43,599 bases of DNA from an archaeon (GCA_021848045.1 JAJZNC010000044.1:1-43599), one strand, 5' to 3'; positions 1 through 8,801 are shown, counted from the stretch's first letter. Notes: generated by a model not told the origin, from the letters alone. Program-made: numbers and translations.

Positions 1-147
1 GACGCGTCGTCCAGGTACGACCTGCACGCCCTGGCGGATGCGACCCTGGCGCAGGCCGCCGTCATGAAGCTGGACGCGGCGGGAGGGGCGCCCCAGCTGG
101 TCCCCCTGGAGGCGGCGCCCGCCTCGGCGGGAGGGGTCACGCTCTGA
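1..147 (+). CDS. C-terminal end of an unidentified protein
   Basis: An open frame enters from the left edge and ends with TGA at 145-147, giving 48 residues. The visible part begins DASSRYDLHALADATLAQAA and has an Ala-rich helix followed by a Pro/Ala/Gly tail. Codon use is strongly GC-biased in third positions, like the flanking genes. No domain is recognisable in this fragment. The next gene starts at or just after this stop, so the two may be co-transcribed, which would weakly suggest a sugar-related role. Confidence 0.5.
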   Translation, partial: DASSRYDLHALADATLAQAAVMKLDAAGGAPQLVPLEAAPASAGGVTL

Positions 148-167
148 AGCCGCAGGACCTCAAGGCG

Positions 168-1007
168 GTGATCCCGGTGGCCGGGCTCGGGACGAGGCTC
201 CTGACGGCGACCAAGGTACAGCCCAAGGAGATGCTCCCCGTCTTCGCACGGGAGGGTGGGGAGCTGTGCATCAAGCCCCTCGTCCAGCTCGTCTTCGAGC
301 AGCTCTACGACTATGGGATAAGGGAGTTCTGCTTCGTGGTCGGGCGCGGCAAGAGGGCGATCGAGGACCACTTCACCCCCGACGGGGACTATGTCAGGCG
401 GCTCTCAGGGGGGGACGCCGCGCCCAAGCGCGCGGTGGCCTCGATGCTCGAGAGGTTCTACAGGCGCGTCGACGACGCCAGCATCATGTGGGTCAACCAG
501 CCAGTCCCGCGCGGGTTCGGACACGCAGTCCTGCAGGCGAGGGTCTTCGCGGGTGACGACCCCTTCCTCGTCCACGCGGGCGACGCCTACATCTACTGCC
601 GCGACTTTGGGCACCTGCGCCGCCTGCGGGAGGCGTTCGAGGAGGGGGCGGAGTGCTCCCTCGCCCTCAGGAAGGTGCCCGACCCGAGGCAGTACGGCGT
701 CGCGACGGGGCGGGGCTCGAACGGCCGGCTCGACATAGACGAGATAGTGGAGAAGCCGAAGGTGCCCAAGTCCGACCTCGCGGTCACCCCGGTCTACATC
801 TTCCGGAGCTCCATCTTCGACGCCATCGAGGGGGCGGGCCCGGGGGTGGGCGGGGAGCTCCAGCTCACCGACGGCATCTCGGCCCTCATCAAGGCGGGGA
901 AGAGGGCCGCGGGGGTGGAGCTCAGGTCCGAAGAGTCCTGGATCGACATCGGGACGCCGGCGACCTACTGGGACGCGCTCGGCGTCTCCCACAGGAACTC
1001 CGCCTAG
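168..1007 (+). CDS. galU: UTP-glucose-1-phosphate uridylyltransferase (GalU-like)
   Basis: Cytoplasmic nucleotidyltransferase predicted to make UDP-glucose from UTP and glucose-1-phosphate for surface polysaccharide and glycoprotein synthesis. The N-terminus carries the nucleotide-binding signature AGLGTRLLTATKVQPKEMLP, followed by RGFGHAVLQA, the sugar-nucleotide motif HAGDAYI, EKPKVPKSDLA and GGELQLTDGI, all in GalU order. Length (279 aa) is normal. The frame is open upstream through LKPQDLKA, so a start at the CTG at 144, which overlaps the previous stop, would restore the usual first beta-strand; GTG at 168 is the conservative choice. It overlaps convergently by 4 nt with the flavoprotein gene. 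Other sugar-1-phosphate nucleotidyltransferase activity cannot be excluded. Confidence 0.88.
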   Translation: MIPVAGLGTRLLTATKVQPKEMLPVFAREGGELCIKPLVQLVFEQLYDYGIREFCFVVGRGKRAIEDHFTPDGDYVRRLSGGDAAPKRAVASMLERFYRRVDDASIMWVNQPVPRGFGHAVLQARVFAGDDPFLVHAGDAYIYCRDFGHLRRLREAFEEGAECSLALRKVPDPRQYGVATGRGSNGRLDIDEIVEKPKVPKSDLAVTPVYIFRSSIFDAIEGAGPGVGGELQLTDGISALIKAGKRAAGVELRSEESWIDIGTPATYWDALGVSHRNSA

Positions 1008-2404
1008 GGGATGCTGGCCATCGCCAGCTTCCTCGCGCCCTCGCCGGCGATGAGGCCGGTCACGGCAGCCTGGGATATCCCCCCCACGTAGCCGCCCGTC
1101 CTCCCTCCCATGAGCCCTCCCACGACGTCGCCCGCCGCGAAGAGGCCGGGGATGGGCCTGTCGTTCCTGTCCACCACCAGGGCTCGCTTGTTGACCAGCG
1201 GTCCCCCCATCGTGGAGACGATCCCGGGGACCAGCCTCATCCCGTAGTACGGTCCCCTTATCTGCCTCGCGTTGTTGAACCTGGGGACCTCGAGCTCCCC
1301 GAGCCGCCTTCTCAGCGCGGCGGCGTTGAAGCGCTCCACCGTCTGCTCCAGGCCCCTTCCGTCGACCCCGAGCTTCCTCGCCAGGTCTGAGAGGCTGTCC
1401 GCCTTGAAGAGGCCCCCGTCCTTCTCGCTCAGCCACGGGTTGGGCGGGACCACCGAGCTAGGGTCCGTCCTCGAGCGCTCCCAGGCCGCCTCGTCGAATA
1501 TCAGCCAGGCGCGCGTTACGTCGTCCCACCCGGCGAGGACGTTGGCAAGGGGGACGTCGCCCCACCCTTCGTCGCTGAAGCGCCTCCCCTTGCCGTCCAC
1601 CACCAGCCCGTCTTCGAGGAGGGTCTCGAACGTCGGGTACGGCCAGAACCTGTCGTCTGAGACCGCCTTGTAGCTCACCAGCCTTGCGTAGATGTACCGC
1701 AGGTTGACCACCTTGGCGCGGACGTCCGTCGCCATCTTCAGGCCGTCCCCCGTCGCGCTCGACGACCCCATCAGCTTGCACGAGTCGGCGTGCTTCCCGA
1801 CGTGCTTCCTGAGCAGCTCCCTGTTCGCCTGGAACCCGCCCGTGGCGAGGACGGTCGCCCCGCTCCTGACCGTGAGGCGCGCCCCCGTGCTGTCCTGCGC
1901 CTCCACCCCGGTCACCCTCCCGTCGCTGGCGATGAGCTTGAGCGCCCTCGTCTTCGACATGCTGACCCCGTTCTGCGACTCGTAGAACGCGCGAAGCTTC
2001 TTGATTATGTTGGTCCCCGCGTCCACCCTGTAGACGGGCCCTGTGGAGACCGCAGACTTGGGCTCCAGGAGCGGGACGTCGCCGTGGTTGTCGACCTCCA
2101 CCCCCACGTGCTCCAGCCAGTCGAGCGCGCGGGAGCAGTTGTCGGCCCACGTGCTCGCCAGCTCGGCGTTGGCCGCGCCGCCCCTCATCGCGCGGGCGTA
2201 GAGCTCGCCAGGGGCGGAGCTGACCCTTACGCCGGCCGTGTAGTACGCCCCCGTCGTCGTCTGGGTGTTCCCATCCCCCAGGAAGCTCCCCTTGTCGAGG
2301 AGCAGGACCTGGGCTCCGAGCTCGGCTGCCCTCGACCCTGCGACGAGCCCCGCCAGCCCCCCGCCGACGACCACGACGTCGGTCTTCCTTGTAGCGTCCG
2401 ACAC
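1004..2404 (-). CDS. FAD-dependent oxidoreductase (fumarate reductase / KstD-like family)
   Basis: 466 aa flavoprotein of the FAD_binding_2 family. The N-terminal dinucleotide-binding fold is clear: DVVVVGGGLAGLVAG with an acidic strand end (LLLDKG). The C-terminus has the second FAD-contact region GLFAAGDVVGGLMGGRTGGY. The middle resembles the capping domain of fumarate reductase, 3-ketosteroid dehydrogenase and tricarballylate dehydrogenase relatives. No haem motifs or signal peptide are seen, so it is probably cytoplasmic. The substrate cannot be assigned. The start is GTG at 2404, with GGAGGAG about 7 nt upstream and an A/T-rich box (ATTAATA) about 25-30 nt upstream. It is transcribed divergently from the secreted protein at 2534. 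Confidence 0.85.
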   Translation of the reverse strand: MSDATRKTDVVVVGGGLAGLVAGSRAAELGAQVLLLDKGSFLGDGNTQTTTGAYYTAGVRVSSAPGELYARAMRGGAANAELASTWADNCSRALDWLEHVGVEVDNHGDVPLLEPKSAVSTGPVYRVDAGTNIIKKLRAFYESQNGVSMSKTRALKLIASDGRVTGVEAQDSTGARLTVRSGATVLATGGFQANRELLRKHVGKHADSCKLMGSSSATGDGLKMATDVRAKVVNLRYIYARLVSYKAVSDDRFWPYPTFETLLEDGLVVDGKGRRFSDEGWGDVPLANVLAGWDDVTRAWLIFDEAAWERSRTDPSSVVPPNPWLSEKDGGLFKADSLSDLARKLGVDGRGLEQTVERFNAAALRRRLGELEVPRFNNARQIRGPYYGMRLVPGIVSTMGGPLVNKRALVVDRNDRPIPGLFAAGDVVGGLMGGRTGGYVGGISQAAVTGLIAGEGARKLAMASIP

Positions 2405-2503
2405 GGCGTCTCCTCCGGGGCGGAGCTATTAATGTCTGGAGCATCTCGGACACGGATTCGGGTTCGGGGCGTCGCCCCGGTGGCCGCGGTGGGAACCGCA
2501 CAT

Positions 2504-2511
2504 GTTATATT
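2504..2511 (+). promoter_or_regulatory. TATA box for the secreted protein gene at 2534
   Basis: The A/T-rich octamer GTTATATT stands in a GC-rich spacer. Its centre is about 26 nt before the ATG at 2534. That spacing implies a transcript starting at or next to the ATG, meaning a leaderless mRNA. It supports choosing 2534 although the frame is open far upstream. Confidence 0.6.
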
Positions 2512-2533
2512 GACCCGTAGCGCTGCTTTCGGC

Positions 2534-3184
2534 ATGAAGCGAATTTTCCTGGCCAGCGCGGTCGGCGTCATGGCGATCCTCATGGCGTTCTCACTGGTGG
2601 TCGTGCCGGCCCATGGCCAGGAGGTGCCGCCTCTCCAGAAGGTCAAGAACGAGCTCCCAACCGCCCCTGTCTGGGCGACGGTCAACGCGGCGGCGCAGGG
2701 CAACTACCCCGGAGGGAACGAGATCTTCAACGTCTTCACGGTCGACTCGGCCCTGCCGCCCGAGACCAACGTCACGGTCCTGAACGAGACGCTCACCACC
2801 ACCGCGTGGAGCGGGTTCAACAGCAACTTCGCGATAGGGCTACCGGTGACCCTCCAGCCCGGGAACTCGATCCTCAACACGATCGCGCTGCAGATCCCGA
2901 GCAACTTCACCCAGAGCAACTTCACGGCCAACCTAAAGGCGTACGTCAACGTCCTCAACGGGACGAACGAGGTAGGGCTGGTCCTCACAGGGAACGTCGT
3001 GGTCTACATGCTCGGGCTCCCGCTCACTGGGCCGAGCACCGTCACCATGACCACGACGAGCGTCTCCACGGTGAGCCAGAGCACGGGGGTCTCGACCGCC
3101 GCCCTGGCGGCCGGAGCAGGGATACCCTCCGTCGTCGCGATAGCGCTGCTCGCGCTGCTCGTTCGAGGGCGCCGCAAGACGTAG
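2534..3184 (+). CDS. secreted, C-terminally anchored glycoprotein of unknown function
   Basis: 216 aa. Residues 1-29 are a signal peptide (MKRIFLASAV..., cleavage likely after AHG). The mature part has many N-x-S/T sequons (NVTV, NFTQ, NFTA, NGTN), so it is probably N-glycosylated outside the cell. A Thr/Ser-rich stretch near residues 170-190 leads to one C-terminal membrane helix ending in RGRRKT. This is the archaeal pattern of a surface protein held by a C-terminal anchor. No catalytic domain is recognisable. The frame extends upstream, but the TATA box and signal peptide fix the start at 2534. Confidence 0.75.
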   Translation: MKRIFLASAVGVMAILMAFSLVVVPAHGQEVPPLQKVKNELPTAPVWATVNAAAQGNYPGGNEIFNVFTVDSALPPETNVTVLNETLTTTAWSGFNSNFAIGLPVTLQPGNSILNTIALQIPSNFTQSNFTANLKAYVNVLNGTNEVGLVLTGNVVVYMLGLPLTGPSTVTMTTTSVSTVSQSTGVSTAALAAGAGIPSVVAIALLALLVRGRRKT

Positions 3185-3230
3185 GTCCTGGCCGGGCGCA
3201 AGGGCTGGCGCGCCGCCCGTCCTGCCGCGG

Positions 3231-3455
3231 CTACTCCGGCTTCTCGAACTTGCCCTTGGTCCCTATCTCGACGATGCTGCAGCTGATCTGGTGCGCCCGG
3301 CTCTCCCCGTCCACGACAGACGGGAGTGTGACCTTCCCGTTCACATAGTACCCCGCGGAGCCCGAGCTGAACGGCTTGGTCTTGCCTCGTGAGGTCGCGT
3401 CCACCATCCCGAGCACCTTGCCGTTGTCGTCCTGGATGACGAGTTTCAGTCCCAT
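3231..3455 (-). CDS. small conserved-looking hypothetical protein
   Basis: 74 aa, ATG start, beginning MGLKLVIQDDNGKVLGMVDA. It has alternating hydrophobic strands and reads as a compact all-beta or alpha/beta domain. No signal peptide or membrane segment is present. Codon bias matches the surrounding core genes, which supports real coding. It sits between a secreted protein and PRPP synthetase, convergent with the former and divergent from the latter. No function can be assigned; a nucleic-acid or ligand-binding small fold is only a guess. Confidence 0.6.
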   Translation of the reverse strand: MGLKLVIQDDNGKVLGMVDATSRGKTKPFSSGSAGYYVNGKVTLPSVVDGESRAHQISCSIVEIGTKGKFEKPE

Positions 3456-3563
3456 GGGGGGACGGAGGCGGGACGGGATATAACCTCTACCGGCGAGGAC
3501 GGGAAAGGGAGTCCAAATCTATAACGATTAAATGCCCGACCGGGGTCGCGGCCCCGTCCAGGG

Positions 3564-4628
3564 ATGTCCTCCCACACGGCCCTCGTCGGCGCCGACCGGA
3601 CGGTGCTTTTCGCCGGGAAGGCAGGGAACTCGAGGGCTATGGCGAGGGGGATGGCAGACCGCCTCGGCCTGGGCGAGGTCCACGACGTCAACTCCGAGGA
3701 CTTCGCGGACAGCGAGGTCTACGTCCGCCTCCCGGTCGAGCGGCTCAAGCGGGGCCTGGCCGGTGCGCACGCGGTCTACGTCCAGACGACCGTGCCCCTG
3801 GAGAACCACCACTTCATCGAGATGCTCCTGACGCTCGACGCGCTCAGGCAGCAGAACGTCGGAGAGCTCGACCTGGTCGTTCCCTACCTGGTCCACGCCC
3901 GCCAGGACAAGGTCTTCCGCGAAGGCGGGGCCCTCAGCATCCGGGCCATCCTCAGGGCGATAAAGGCAATGAAGGTCGACCGCATCTACACCCTCGACGT
4001 CCACTTCTGGAGGGCCGCTGGGCTGGTAGACTTCCGCGCCACCGAGATCGGCCCGATATCCGTGGACGGCTCGGAGCTCGAGGTCTACAACCTCACGGCG
4101 ACGGGCGCCCTCGCCTCCTACGCGAGGGAGACGCTCGGGATCAGGAGGCCCGTCATAGTCATCCCCGACAAGGGCCACCGGCCCGCGGCCGCGCCCATCG
4201 AGCGGTTCTTCGACTCCACGGGGGACGACGTGATACTCTTCGACAAGGTGAGGAGCAGGGACGACGTCTCGGTCTCGCTCGCGTCGGGGAGGTCCGTCCC
4301 CGACCTCGGCGGGAGGCAGCTCCTTCTCTTCGACGACATGGTCGGGACCGGCACCACCATCGCCAGGGTCGCCACGTGGCTGCGGGAGCGGGGCGCCACG
4401 GACATCACGCTGGCCTGCACCCACGCGATCAACCACAGGCGAAAGGGGCCAGGAGAGCGGGTGCCCCTGACCACGCTGGAGAGGCTCACCTATGCTGGGG
4501 TCTCGACCATCGTCACCACCGACAGCGTCAAGAACAGGGAGCCGATCACCAAGCACATCGTCCCCGTCGCGCCGATATTCGCCGACGCCCTGCGCGGCGT
4601 CGTGAAGGCCAACGTGGCCCTCTCGTAG
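3564..4628 (+). CDS. prs: ribose-phosphate pyrophosphokinase (PRPP synthetase)
   Basis: Makes phosphoribosyl pyrophosphate from ribose-5-phosphate and ATP for nucleotide, histidine and tryptophan synthesis. Family marks appear in order: FAGKAGNSRAMARGMA at the N-terminus, YVQTTVPLENHHFIEMLLTLDALR, the ARQDK loop, DVHFWRAAG, and the PRPP-binding loop LLLFDDMVGTGTTIARVA near residue 255. At 354 aa it is longer than typical archaeal enzymes (about 285 aa), with extra sequence near residues 170-240. HFWRAAG replaces the usual HSPQIQGFF. An A/T-rich box (CTATAACGATTAA) lies about 40 nt upstream. The gene stands alone. Confidence 0.85.
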   Translation: MSSHTALVGADRTVLFAGKAGNSRAMARGMADRLGLGEVHDVNSEDFADSEVYVRLPVERLKRGLAGAHAVYVQTTVPLENHHFIEMLLTLDALRQQNVGELDLVVPYLVHARQDKVFREGGALSIRAILRAIKAMKVDRIYTLDVHFWRAAGLVDFRATEIGPISVDGSELEVYNLTATGALASYARETLGIRRPVIVIPDKGHRPAAAPIERFFDSTGDDVILFDKVRSRDDVSVSLASGRSVPDLGGRQLLLFDDMVGTGTTIARVATWLRERGATDITLACTHAINHRRKGPGERVPLTTLERLTYAGVSTIVTTDSVKNREPITKHIVPVAPIFADALRGVVKANVALS

Positions 4629-4672
4629 GCAGCGGGCAAGGATTTAGGGCGGGGGCGCGGCACCGCCCACCG

Positions 4673-5590
4673 ATGAGCCGGCACTCCGTAGGGAGGGAGA
4701 CCTTCCACTACCGGTGGAGCAGGGAGCACAAGCCCGCCCTGGAGGTCTCCCCGGGGGACCAGGTGACCTTCGACATCAACGAGGTCAGCTCTTGGCAGAT
4801 AGGGCGGGACTCGACCGCGGAGGCACTCGCCCGGCTAGACGGGTCGAAGCTCTACCCGCTCTCCGGCCCCGTCGCGGTCGACGGCGCAGAGCCTGGGGAC
4901 ACCCTGTCCGTGGAGGTCGTAGACGTCAGGGTGGCCGACTGGGGGTGGTCGGCGATCATCCCCGGACTCGGCCTCCTGGAGGAGTTCGACAGGCCATACC
5001 TGTACAGGTGGGACCTGGGCGGGGGGAGCCGTGCCCCGTTCGAGAGGGGGATCAGCGTCCCCCTGCGGCCCTTCTGCGGCGTGATGGGGGTCGCGCCTCC
5101 GGAGCCGGGGTCTTGCGACCCCATGCCCCCCGGAAGGCACGGAGGGAACATGGACATCAAGCACCTGACAGTGGGGAGCGTCCTCGAGCTCCCAGTCTGG
5201 GTCGAGGGCGCCCTCTTTTCCGCCTCCGACGTGCACGCGGCGATGGGCGACGGCGAGGTCTGCGTGACTGCCATAGAGTGCCCCGGCCAGGCCACCTTCG
5301 AGTTCGGCCTCAAGAAGCAGACCGGGCTCCCGCTCCCAAGGTACGACGCGCCCGCCGCCCCAGCCCCCACGAAGGGCTACCACGTGGCGACGGGCATCGC
5401 CCCAGACCTCATGGAGGCGTCGAAGCAGGCGGTCAGGGGCATGGTGGGATACCTCACCGCGGAGCACGGGCTCACGAGGGAAGAGGCCTACGTCCTGTGC
5501 AGCGTGGCCTCAGACCTGAGGGTGCACGAGCTGGTCGACCGACCCAACTGGGTCGTCGGCGCGATGATCCCCCTCGACCTGTTCGGCTAG
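4673..5590 (+). CDS. acetamidase/formamidase family amidohydrolase
   Basis: 305 aa member of the FmdA/AmdA family, which hydrolyses formamide or acetamide to ammonia and the acid. Diagnostic segments are PGDTLSVEVVDV, the conserved GGNMDIKHLTVGS, and ALFSASDVHAAMGDGEVC, which supplies active-site residues. The C-terminal part (SKQAVRGMVGYLTAEHGLTREEAYVLCSVASDLRV) is also typical. It is intracellular with no signal peptide. The ATG at 4673 begins MSRHSVGRETFHYRW, the normal N-terminus of the family; upstream sequence in frame belongs to the previous gene. It could supply ammonia as a nitrogen source. Confidence 0.85.
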   Translation: MSRHSVGRETFHYRWSREHKPALEVSPGDQVTFDINEVSSWQIGRDSTAEALARLDGSKLYPLSGPVAVDGAEPGDTLSVEVVDVRVADWGWSAIIPGLGLLEEFDRPYLYRWDLGGGSRAPFERGISVPLRPFCGVMGVAPPEPGSCDPMPPGRHGGNMDIKHLTVGSVLELPVWVEGALFSASDVHAAMGDGEVCVTAIECPGQATFEFGLKKQTGLPLPRYDAPAAPAPTKGYHVATGIAPDLMEASKQAVRGMVGYLTAEHGLTREEAYVLCSVASDLRVHELVDRPNWVVGAMIPLDLFG

Positions 5591-5593
5591 GCC

Positions 5594-6205
5594 TCAGCCA
5601 GCGGCTGCGTATATCATCGCGTCAGTGAGGGTCAGGTTTATCGTCACGGTGCTGTTCTCGTTGCTGGAGTTGACCACCACTATGGCGTATCCGGTCTTTG
5701 CGAAGAGCTGCAGGTCGGGCATCGGGAGCACCGTCCCGTTGATCGTCTGCCCCGCCAGCCCTCCCTTGCCCGCTGCAGTGAAGTTGCCTACCTGATACCC
5801 TAGCATCGTTATGTTCCCAGGGAGGGTGGTCCTCACGACGCCCTGCGCCACCAGCCCGTTCGGGTCTGCCACCCCGATCAGGTACATGCCCGTGGAGCCG
5901 GGGGTCAGGCATCCCGTGAAGATGGGGGGCACGGTGGTGTTGGCCGCGATGACGGGGGGAGGAGCCCCGAAGACGCAGGCGGTCGGGGTCGACGTGGTGG
6001 ACGTCGTGGTGCTCGTCGTCGTGCTCGAGCTGCTGGTCGTGGTCACAAGCGAGGAGCTGGCGGTGGTCGACGAGGTCCCCTTCGTGCCGAGCGAGACGGC
6101 GACGCCCACGGCCAGAGCTATCACGACGATCACGGCGACCGCGGCGACCGTCCTACCGATCCCGCTACGAGACCTCCACTCCAACAGCCGAACGAGCGTC
6201 CGCAC
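5594..6205 (-). CDS. N-terminally anchored Ser/Thr-stalked extracellular protein
   Basis: 203 aa from GTG at 6205. It has one N-terminal membrane helix (TVAAVAVIVVIALAVGVAVS), then a roughly 40-residue Ser/Thr stalk, then a small extracellular domain with several N-x-S/T sequons and two Cys residues. An A/T-rich box TTATTTAA lies at 6207-6214, too close to serve the GTG. A leaderless transcript from it would begin near the in-frame TTG at 6184, giving a protein starting LEWRSRSGIGRT. I therefore think 5594-6184 is the true gene. Function is unknown. It converges on the amidase gene. Confidence 0.7.
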   Translation of the reverse strand: MRTLVRLLEWRSRSGIGRTVAAVAVIVVIALAVGVAVSLGTKGTSSTTASSSLVTTTSSSSTTTSTTTSTTSTPTACVFGAPPPVIAANTTVPPIFTGCLTPGSTGMYLIGVADPNGLVAQGVVRTTLPGNITMLGYQVGNFTAAGKGGLAGQTINGTVLPMPDLQLFAKTGYAIVVVNSSNENSTVTINLTLTDAMIYAAAG

Positions 6206-6206
6206 G

Positions 6207-6214
6207 TTATTTAA
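6207..6214 (-). promoter_or_regulatory. TATA box that moves the start of the 5594-6205 gene
   Basis: TTATTTAA is only a few bases before the longest-frame GTG (6205) but about 26 nt before TTG at 6184. With the archaeal TATA-to-start spacing seen elsewhere in this window, transcription would begin at that TTG. Confidence 0.5.
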
Positions 6215-6317
6215 GACATCCCATCGGCTTCGGCCGGTATAGAGGCGGGGCGCGCCCCCCGGGGGTCGTGCGCTCGGTCGGTCCTACGGCTCCGGGCGCC
6301 GCTCGCCTGCGGTTCGC

Positions 6318-7970
6318 TCATGCGGCGAATATCCCCTCCTCGACCACGTACTTCTTCCTGGCAAGGTCCATGAGGTTCCTCGTGAAGACGATCCCGTAGA
6401 TGGCGACGACCGCGGCGAAGAGCAGGGAGACGTACGCGGCAGGGGCGATCCTTCCCGCCGCCATGTTCGACGAGATGTAGTACATCATCCCGTTCTTCAC
6501 CTGGAGGCCGCTCCCGGAAACGGAGGGGGCGATCCCCGGCCAGAACTCCCCGATGGCTATCCCTGCCCAGGCGCTGTTTATGGTGCTCGAGAGCCCCGTG
6601 ATCACGTAGGGGAGAGACGCCGGGAAGACTACGCGCCTCATCTTCGTCCAGAAGGGGATCTCGTAGTTCCTTACCACCTCGTTGAACTCGGAGGGCACCG
6701 CCTGGACCCCGATCCAAAAGTCGAAGAAGACGTAGTAGAAGCAGCTGAGGAAGCCGAGGATGAAGACGTAGACCTCAGTGTAGAGGAAGGGGAGGGCGTG
6801 CTCGAGGAAGGGAAGGGTCGCGATGAAGACAAGCGGGAAGTAGGTGGGCGCGGGGAAGGCCGCAAAGATCTGGATCGCCGGGAGGAGCGTGTTTCCCGCC
6901 CTCTGGTGCGCCGCAAGGTAGTATCCCACGAAGACCGCGAGGCCGAGGGCGGCCAGGGCGATCACGCTCACCCTGAGGTAGTCTGCCCCGACGAACTCCA
7001 GGAGCTGGGGCGTCTCCGTGAGGAACGTCCTCCAGGTGGAGGTCGGCACAGAGATGACGACCTCGACCGCGGAGTAGACCAGGAACCCGAGCACGACCGC
7101 CAGCACGGCCAGAGCCGCGTACCTGGTCGCCGCCGCCCGCGTCTTGTGGACCTCCGTGTCGAACGTGCTGCCCATCCGCGCCTGGAACGCCTTCGAGTAG
7201 TATCCTCCTACGACCCCAGTCTGGGCCCTGAAGGCGCGCCAGGGGGTCGCCAGCCTCCCCCTCCACCGGCCGGCGTTCCTCCTGACCGCGCCCGGCGTGT
7301 CGACTCCGTACTTGGCCACGGCCCGCCTGCTCATGCTCGAGAGCAGGAGCGTGACCACCGTGACCGCCACCGCAATCGAGACGAGGCAGTAGTAGACGTC
7401 GGTGTAGTCCCCCGCCTCCGTGTACTTTGTGATCAGAGTGCCTATCCCGAAGGTCGAGCACGTACCGCTCGGGCACACCTTTGCCGTGGCCACGCCGGCG
7501 GTGAAGACCTCGCTGACGGAGATGTAGAAGAAGGCGTCAGCGAAGCTCGAGAAGATGTTCGAGGTGATCCTCGGGATCGAGTGCGGGATGAAGAGCGTGC
7601 GCATCTTCCTTGTGAAGCTGAACCTGTAGTTGTCCGAGACCTCGAGGAGGTGCTCCGGGACGGTCTTGAAGGCTTGGTAGACGCCGATCCAGACGTTCCA
7701 CGCCACTGCGTCGAAGACCAGGAAGTCCACGGCGAACTCCACGCCGAGCTGGCCGGGGATCGCGAGGACGAACGTGACCAGGACCAGGGGGAGGAACCCT
7801 ATCACCGGTATCGACTCGAAGATGTTGACGAGGGGGACGTAGACGTCCTCGAACCGCCTGTTCGTGATCGCGGCGTAGGCGAGCAGCCAGCCCGTGACTA
7901 TCGAGACCCCGATCAGGACGAAGATCCGCGCAAGGGTGGCGAGGGTGGCCAGGATGATCGCGGGGTCCAC
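6318..7970 (-). CDS. ABC importer permease, two NitT/TauT-type domains fused in one chain
   Basis: 550 aa membrane protein with two tandem permease domains, about residues 1-235 and 295-545, joined by a basic cytoplasmic linker. Each half carries a coupling (EAA-type) loop: YQAFKTVPEHLLEVSDNYRF in the first and GVQAVPSEFNEVVRNYEIPF in the second. The loops resemble SsuC/NrtB-type permeases for nitrate, taurine, sulfonates or cyanate. Normally two separate or identical subunits form the channel; here both sit in one polypeptide. The GTG start at 7970 lies 4 nt past the ATPase stop, whose TGA is inside the ribosome-binding sequence GAGGTGA, so translation is probably coupled. No substrate-binding protein gene is nearby. 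Confidence 0.85.
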   Translation of the reverse strand: MDPAIILATLATLARIFVLIGVSIVTGWLLAYAAITNRRFEDVYVPLVNIFESIPVIGFLPLVLVTFVLAIPGQLGVEFAVDFLVFDAVAWNVWIGVYQAFKTVPEHLLEVSDNYRFSFTRKMRTLFIPHSIPRITSNIFSSFADAFFYISVSEVFTAGVATAKVCPSGTCSTFGIGTLITKYTEAGDYTDVYYCLVSIAVAVTVVTLLLSSMSRRAVAKYGVDTPGAVRRNAGRWRGRLATPWRAFRAQTGVVGGYYSKAFQARMGSTFDTEVHKTRAAATRYAALAVLAVVLGFLVYSAVEVVISVPTSTWRTFLTETPQLLEFVGADYLRVSVIALAALGLAVFVGYYLAAHQRAGNTLLPAIQIFAAFPAPTYFPLVFIATLPFLEHALPFLYTEVYVFILGFLSCFYYVFFDFWIGVQAVPSEFNEVVRNYEIPFWTKMRRVVFPASLPYVITGLSSTINSAWAGIAIGEFWPGIAPSVSGSGLQVKNGMMYYISSNMAAGRIAPAAYVSLLFAAVVAIYGIVFTRNLMDLARKKYVVEEGIFAA

Positions 7971-7974
7971 GAGG

Positions 7975-8769
7975 TCACCTCTCGGGCTGCTTCTCCAGCT
8001 TCCCGTACAGCGCGTCGACGACGTCGAGGAATCCCGGGTTCCTCTCCGTACGGGGGCGCGGGAGGTCTATCCTGACGCAGTCGGTGATCGTGGCGGGCGA
8101 GCCGTTGAGCACGTAGACCCTGTCCGCGAGCTGGACGACCTCGTGAAGGTTGTGGGAGACCAGGACGGCCGACTTTAGCGAGGTCTCGGGGTTGAAGACC
8201 AGCTCGTAGATCTCCTTCCTGATGTCGTTGGCCGTGAGCTCGTCGAGGTGGACGAACGGCTCGTCGAGGAGGAGGACCAGCGGCTCCGCGGCGAGGGCCC
8301 TCGCGATCGCGACCCTCTGGCGCATGCCCCCGCTCATCTCCTTCGGGTAGTGGCTCTCGAAGCCCCTCAGCCCTACCATTCCTAGCACCCTCATCCCGGC
8401 GGCCGTCATCTCGCCGTCTGGCATGCCGCTGCCCATGAGCACGAGCTTGACGTTCTCGAGGGCGGTCATCCAGGGAAACGTGGCGATCGACTGGTGGACG
8501 AGCGATATCTTCGAGGAGGGCTTGGTGAATTGGACTCCGTTGAGGAATACCTTCCCAGAAGTGGGTGGGACGAGCTGCGCGAGGACGCGGAGCAGGGTGG
8601 ACTTGCCCGTGCCCGTCGGGCCGACGATTGCAACCAGCTCGTCCCTTCCCGTGAAGAGGCTGACGTCCTTGAAGATGGTCCGGCCGTCGGGGTACTTGAA
8701 CGAAAGGTCCTGGCCTTCGAGAATCCTCGTCCCGCCTCCAACCTGGGCAGACGGCGACGCCCGCTGCAT
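7975..8769 (-). CDS. ABC importer ATP-binding protein (NitT/TauT type)
   Basis: 264 aa ATPase partner of the downstream permease. Walker A is GPTGTGKST, the Q-loop region is [10 protein letters not shown], the signature is MSGGMRQR, Walker B is LVLLLDEPF and the H-loop is LVSHNLHEV. The C-terminus ends after the nucleotide-binding domain, as in SsuB-like proteins. The frame is open for another 198 codons upstream, but those overlap the divergent regulator gene. ATG at 8769 lies about 27 nt from the palindromic TATA box at 8793-8800 and gives a normal family N-terminus, so it is preferred. Confidence 0.87.
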   Translation of the reverse strand: MQRASPSAQVGGGTRILEGQDLSFKYPDGRTIFKDVSLFTGRDELVAIVGPTGTGKSTLLRVLAQLVPPTSGKVFLNGVQFTKPSSKISLVHQSIATFPWMTALENVKLVLMGSGMPDGEMTAAGMRVLGMVGLRGFESHYPKEMSGGMRQRVAIARALAAEPLVLLLDEPFVHLDELTANDIRKEIYELVFNPETSLKSAVLVSHNLHEVVQLADRVYVLNGSPATITDCVRIDLPRPRTERNPGFLDVVDALYGKLEKQPER

Positions 8770-8792
8770 GCCCCGGCCGTTCGACCGATAAT

Positions 8793-8800
8793 GTATATAC
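8793..8800. promoter_or_regulatory. palindromic TATA box shared by two divergent genes
   Basis: GTATATAC is a perfect 8-bp palindrome. Its centre is about 27 nt from the ATG of the ABC ATPase on the minus strand (8769) and about 30 nt from the ATG of the CsoR-like gene on the plus strand (8827). It could seat TBP for both genes, each leaderless or nearly so. Confidence 0.55.
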
Positions 8801-8801
8801 G

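Noticed and set aside
3564-4628. Start of prs at ATG 3532
   Set aside because: That ATG is in a different frame whose product is Ser/Arg-rich; the PRPP synthetase motifs lie in the frame from 3564.
6207-6214. The A/T box as a transcription terminator or part of the minus-strand coding sequence
   Set aside because: No T-run follows in either direction, and placement about 26 nt before an in-frame TTG fits a promoter better.
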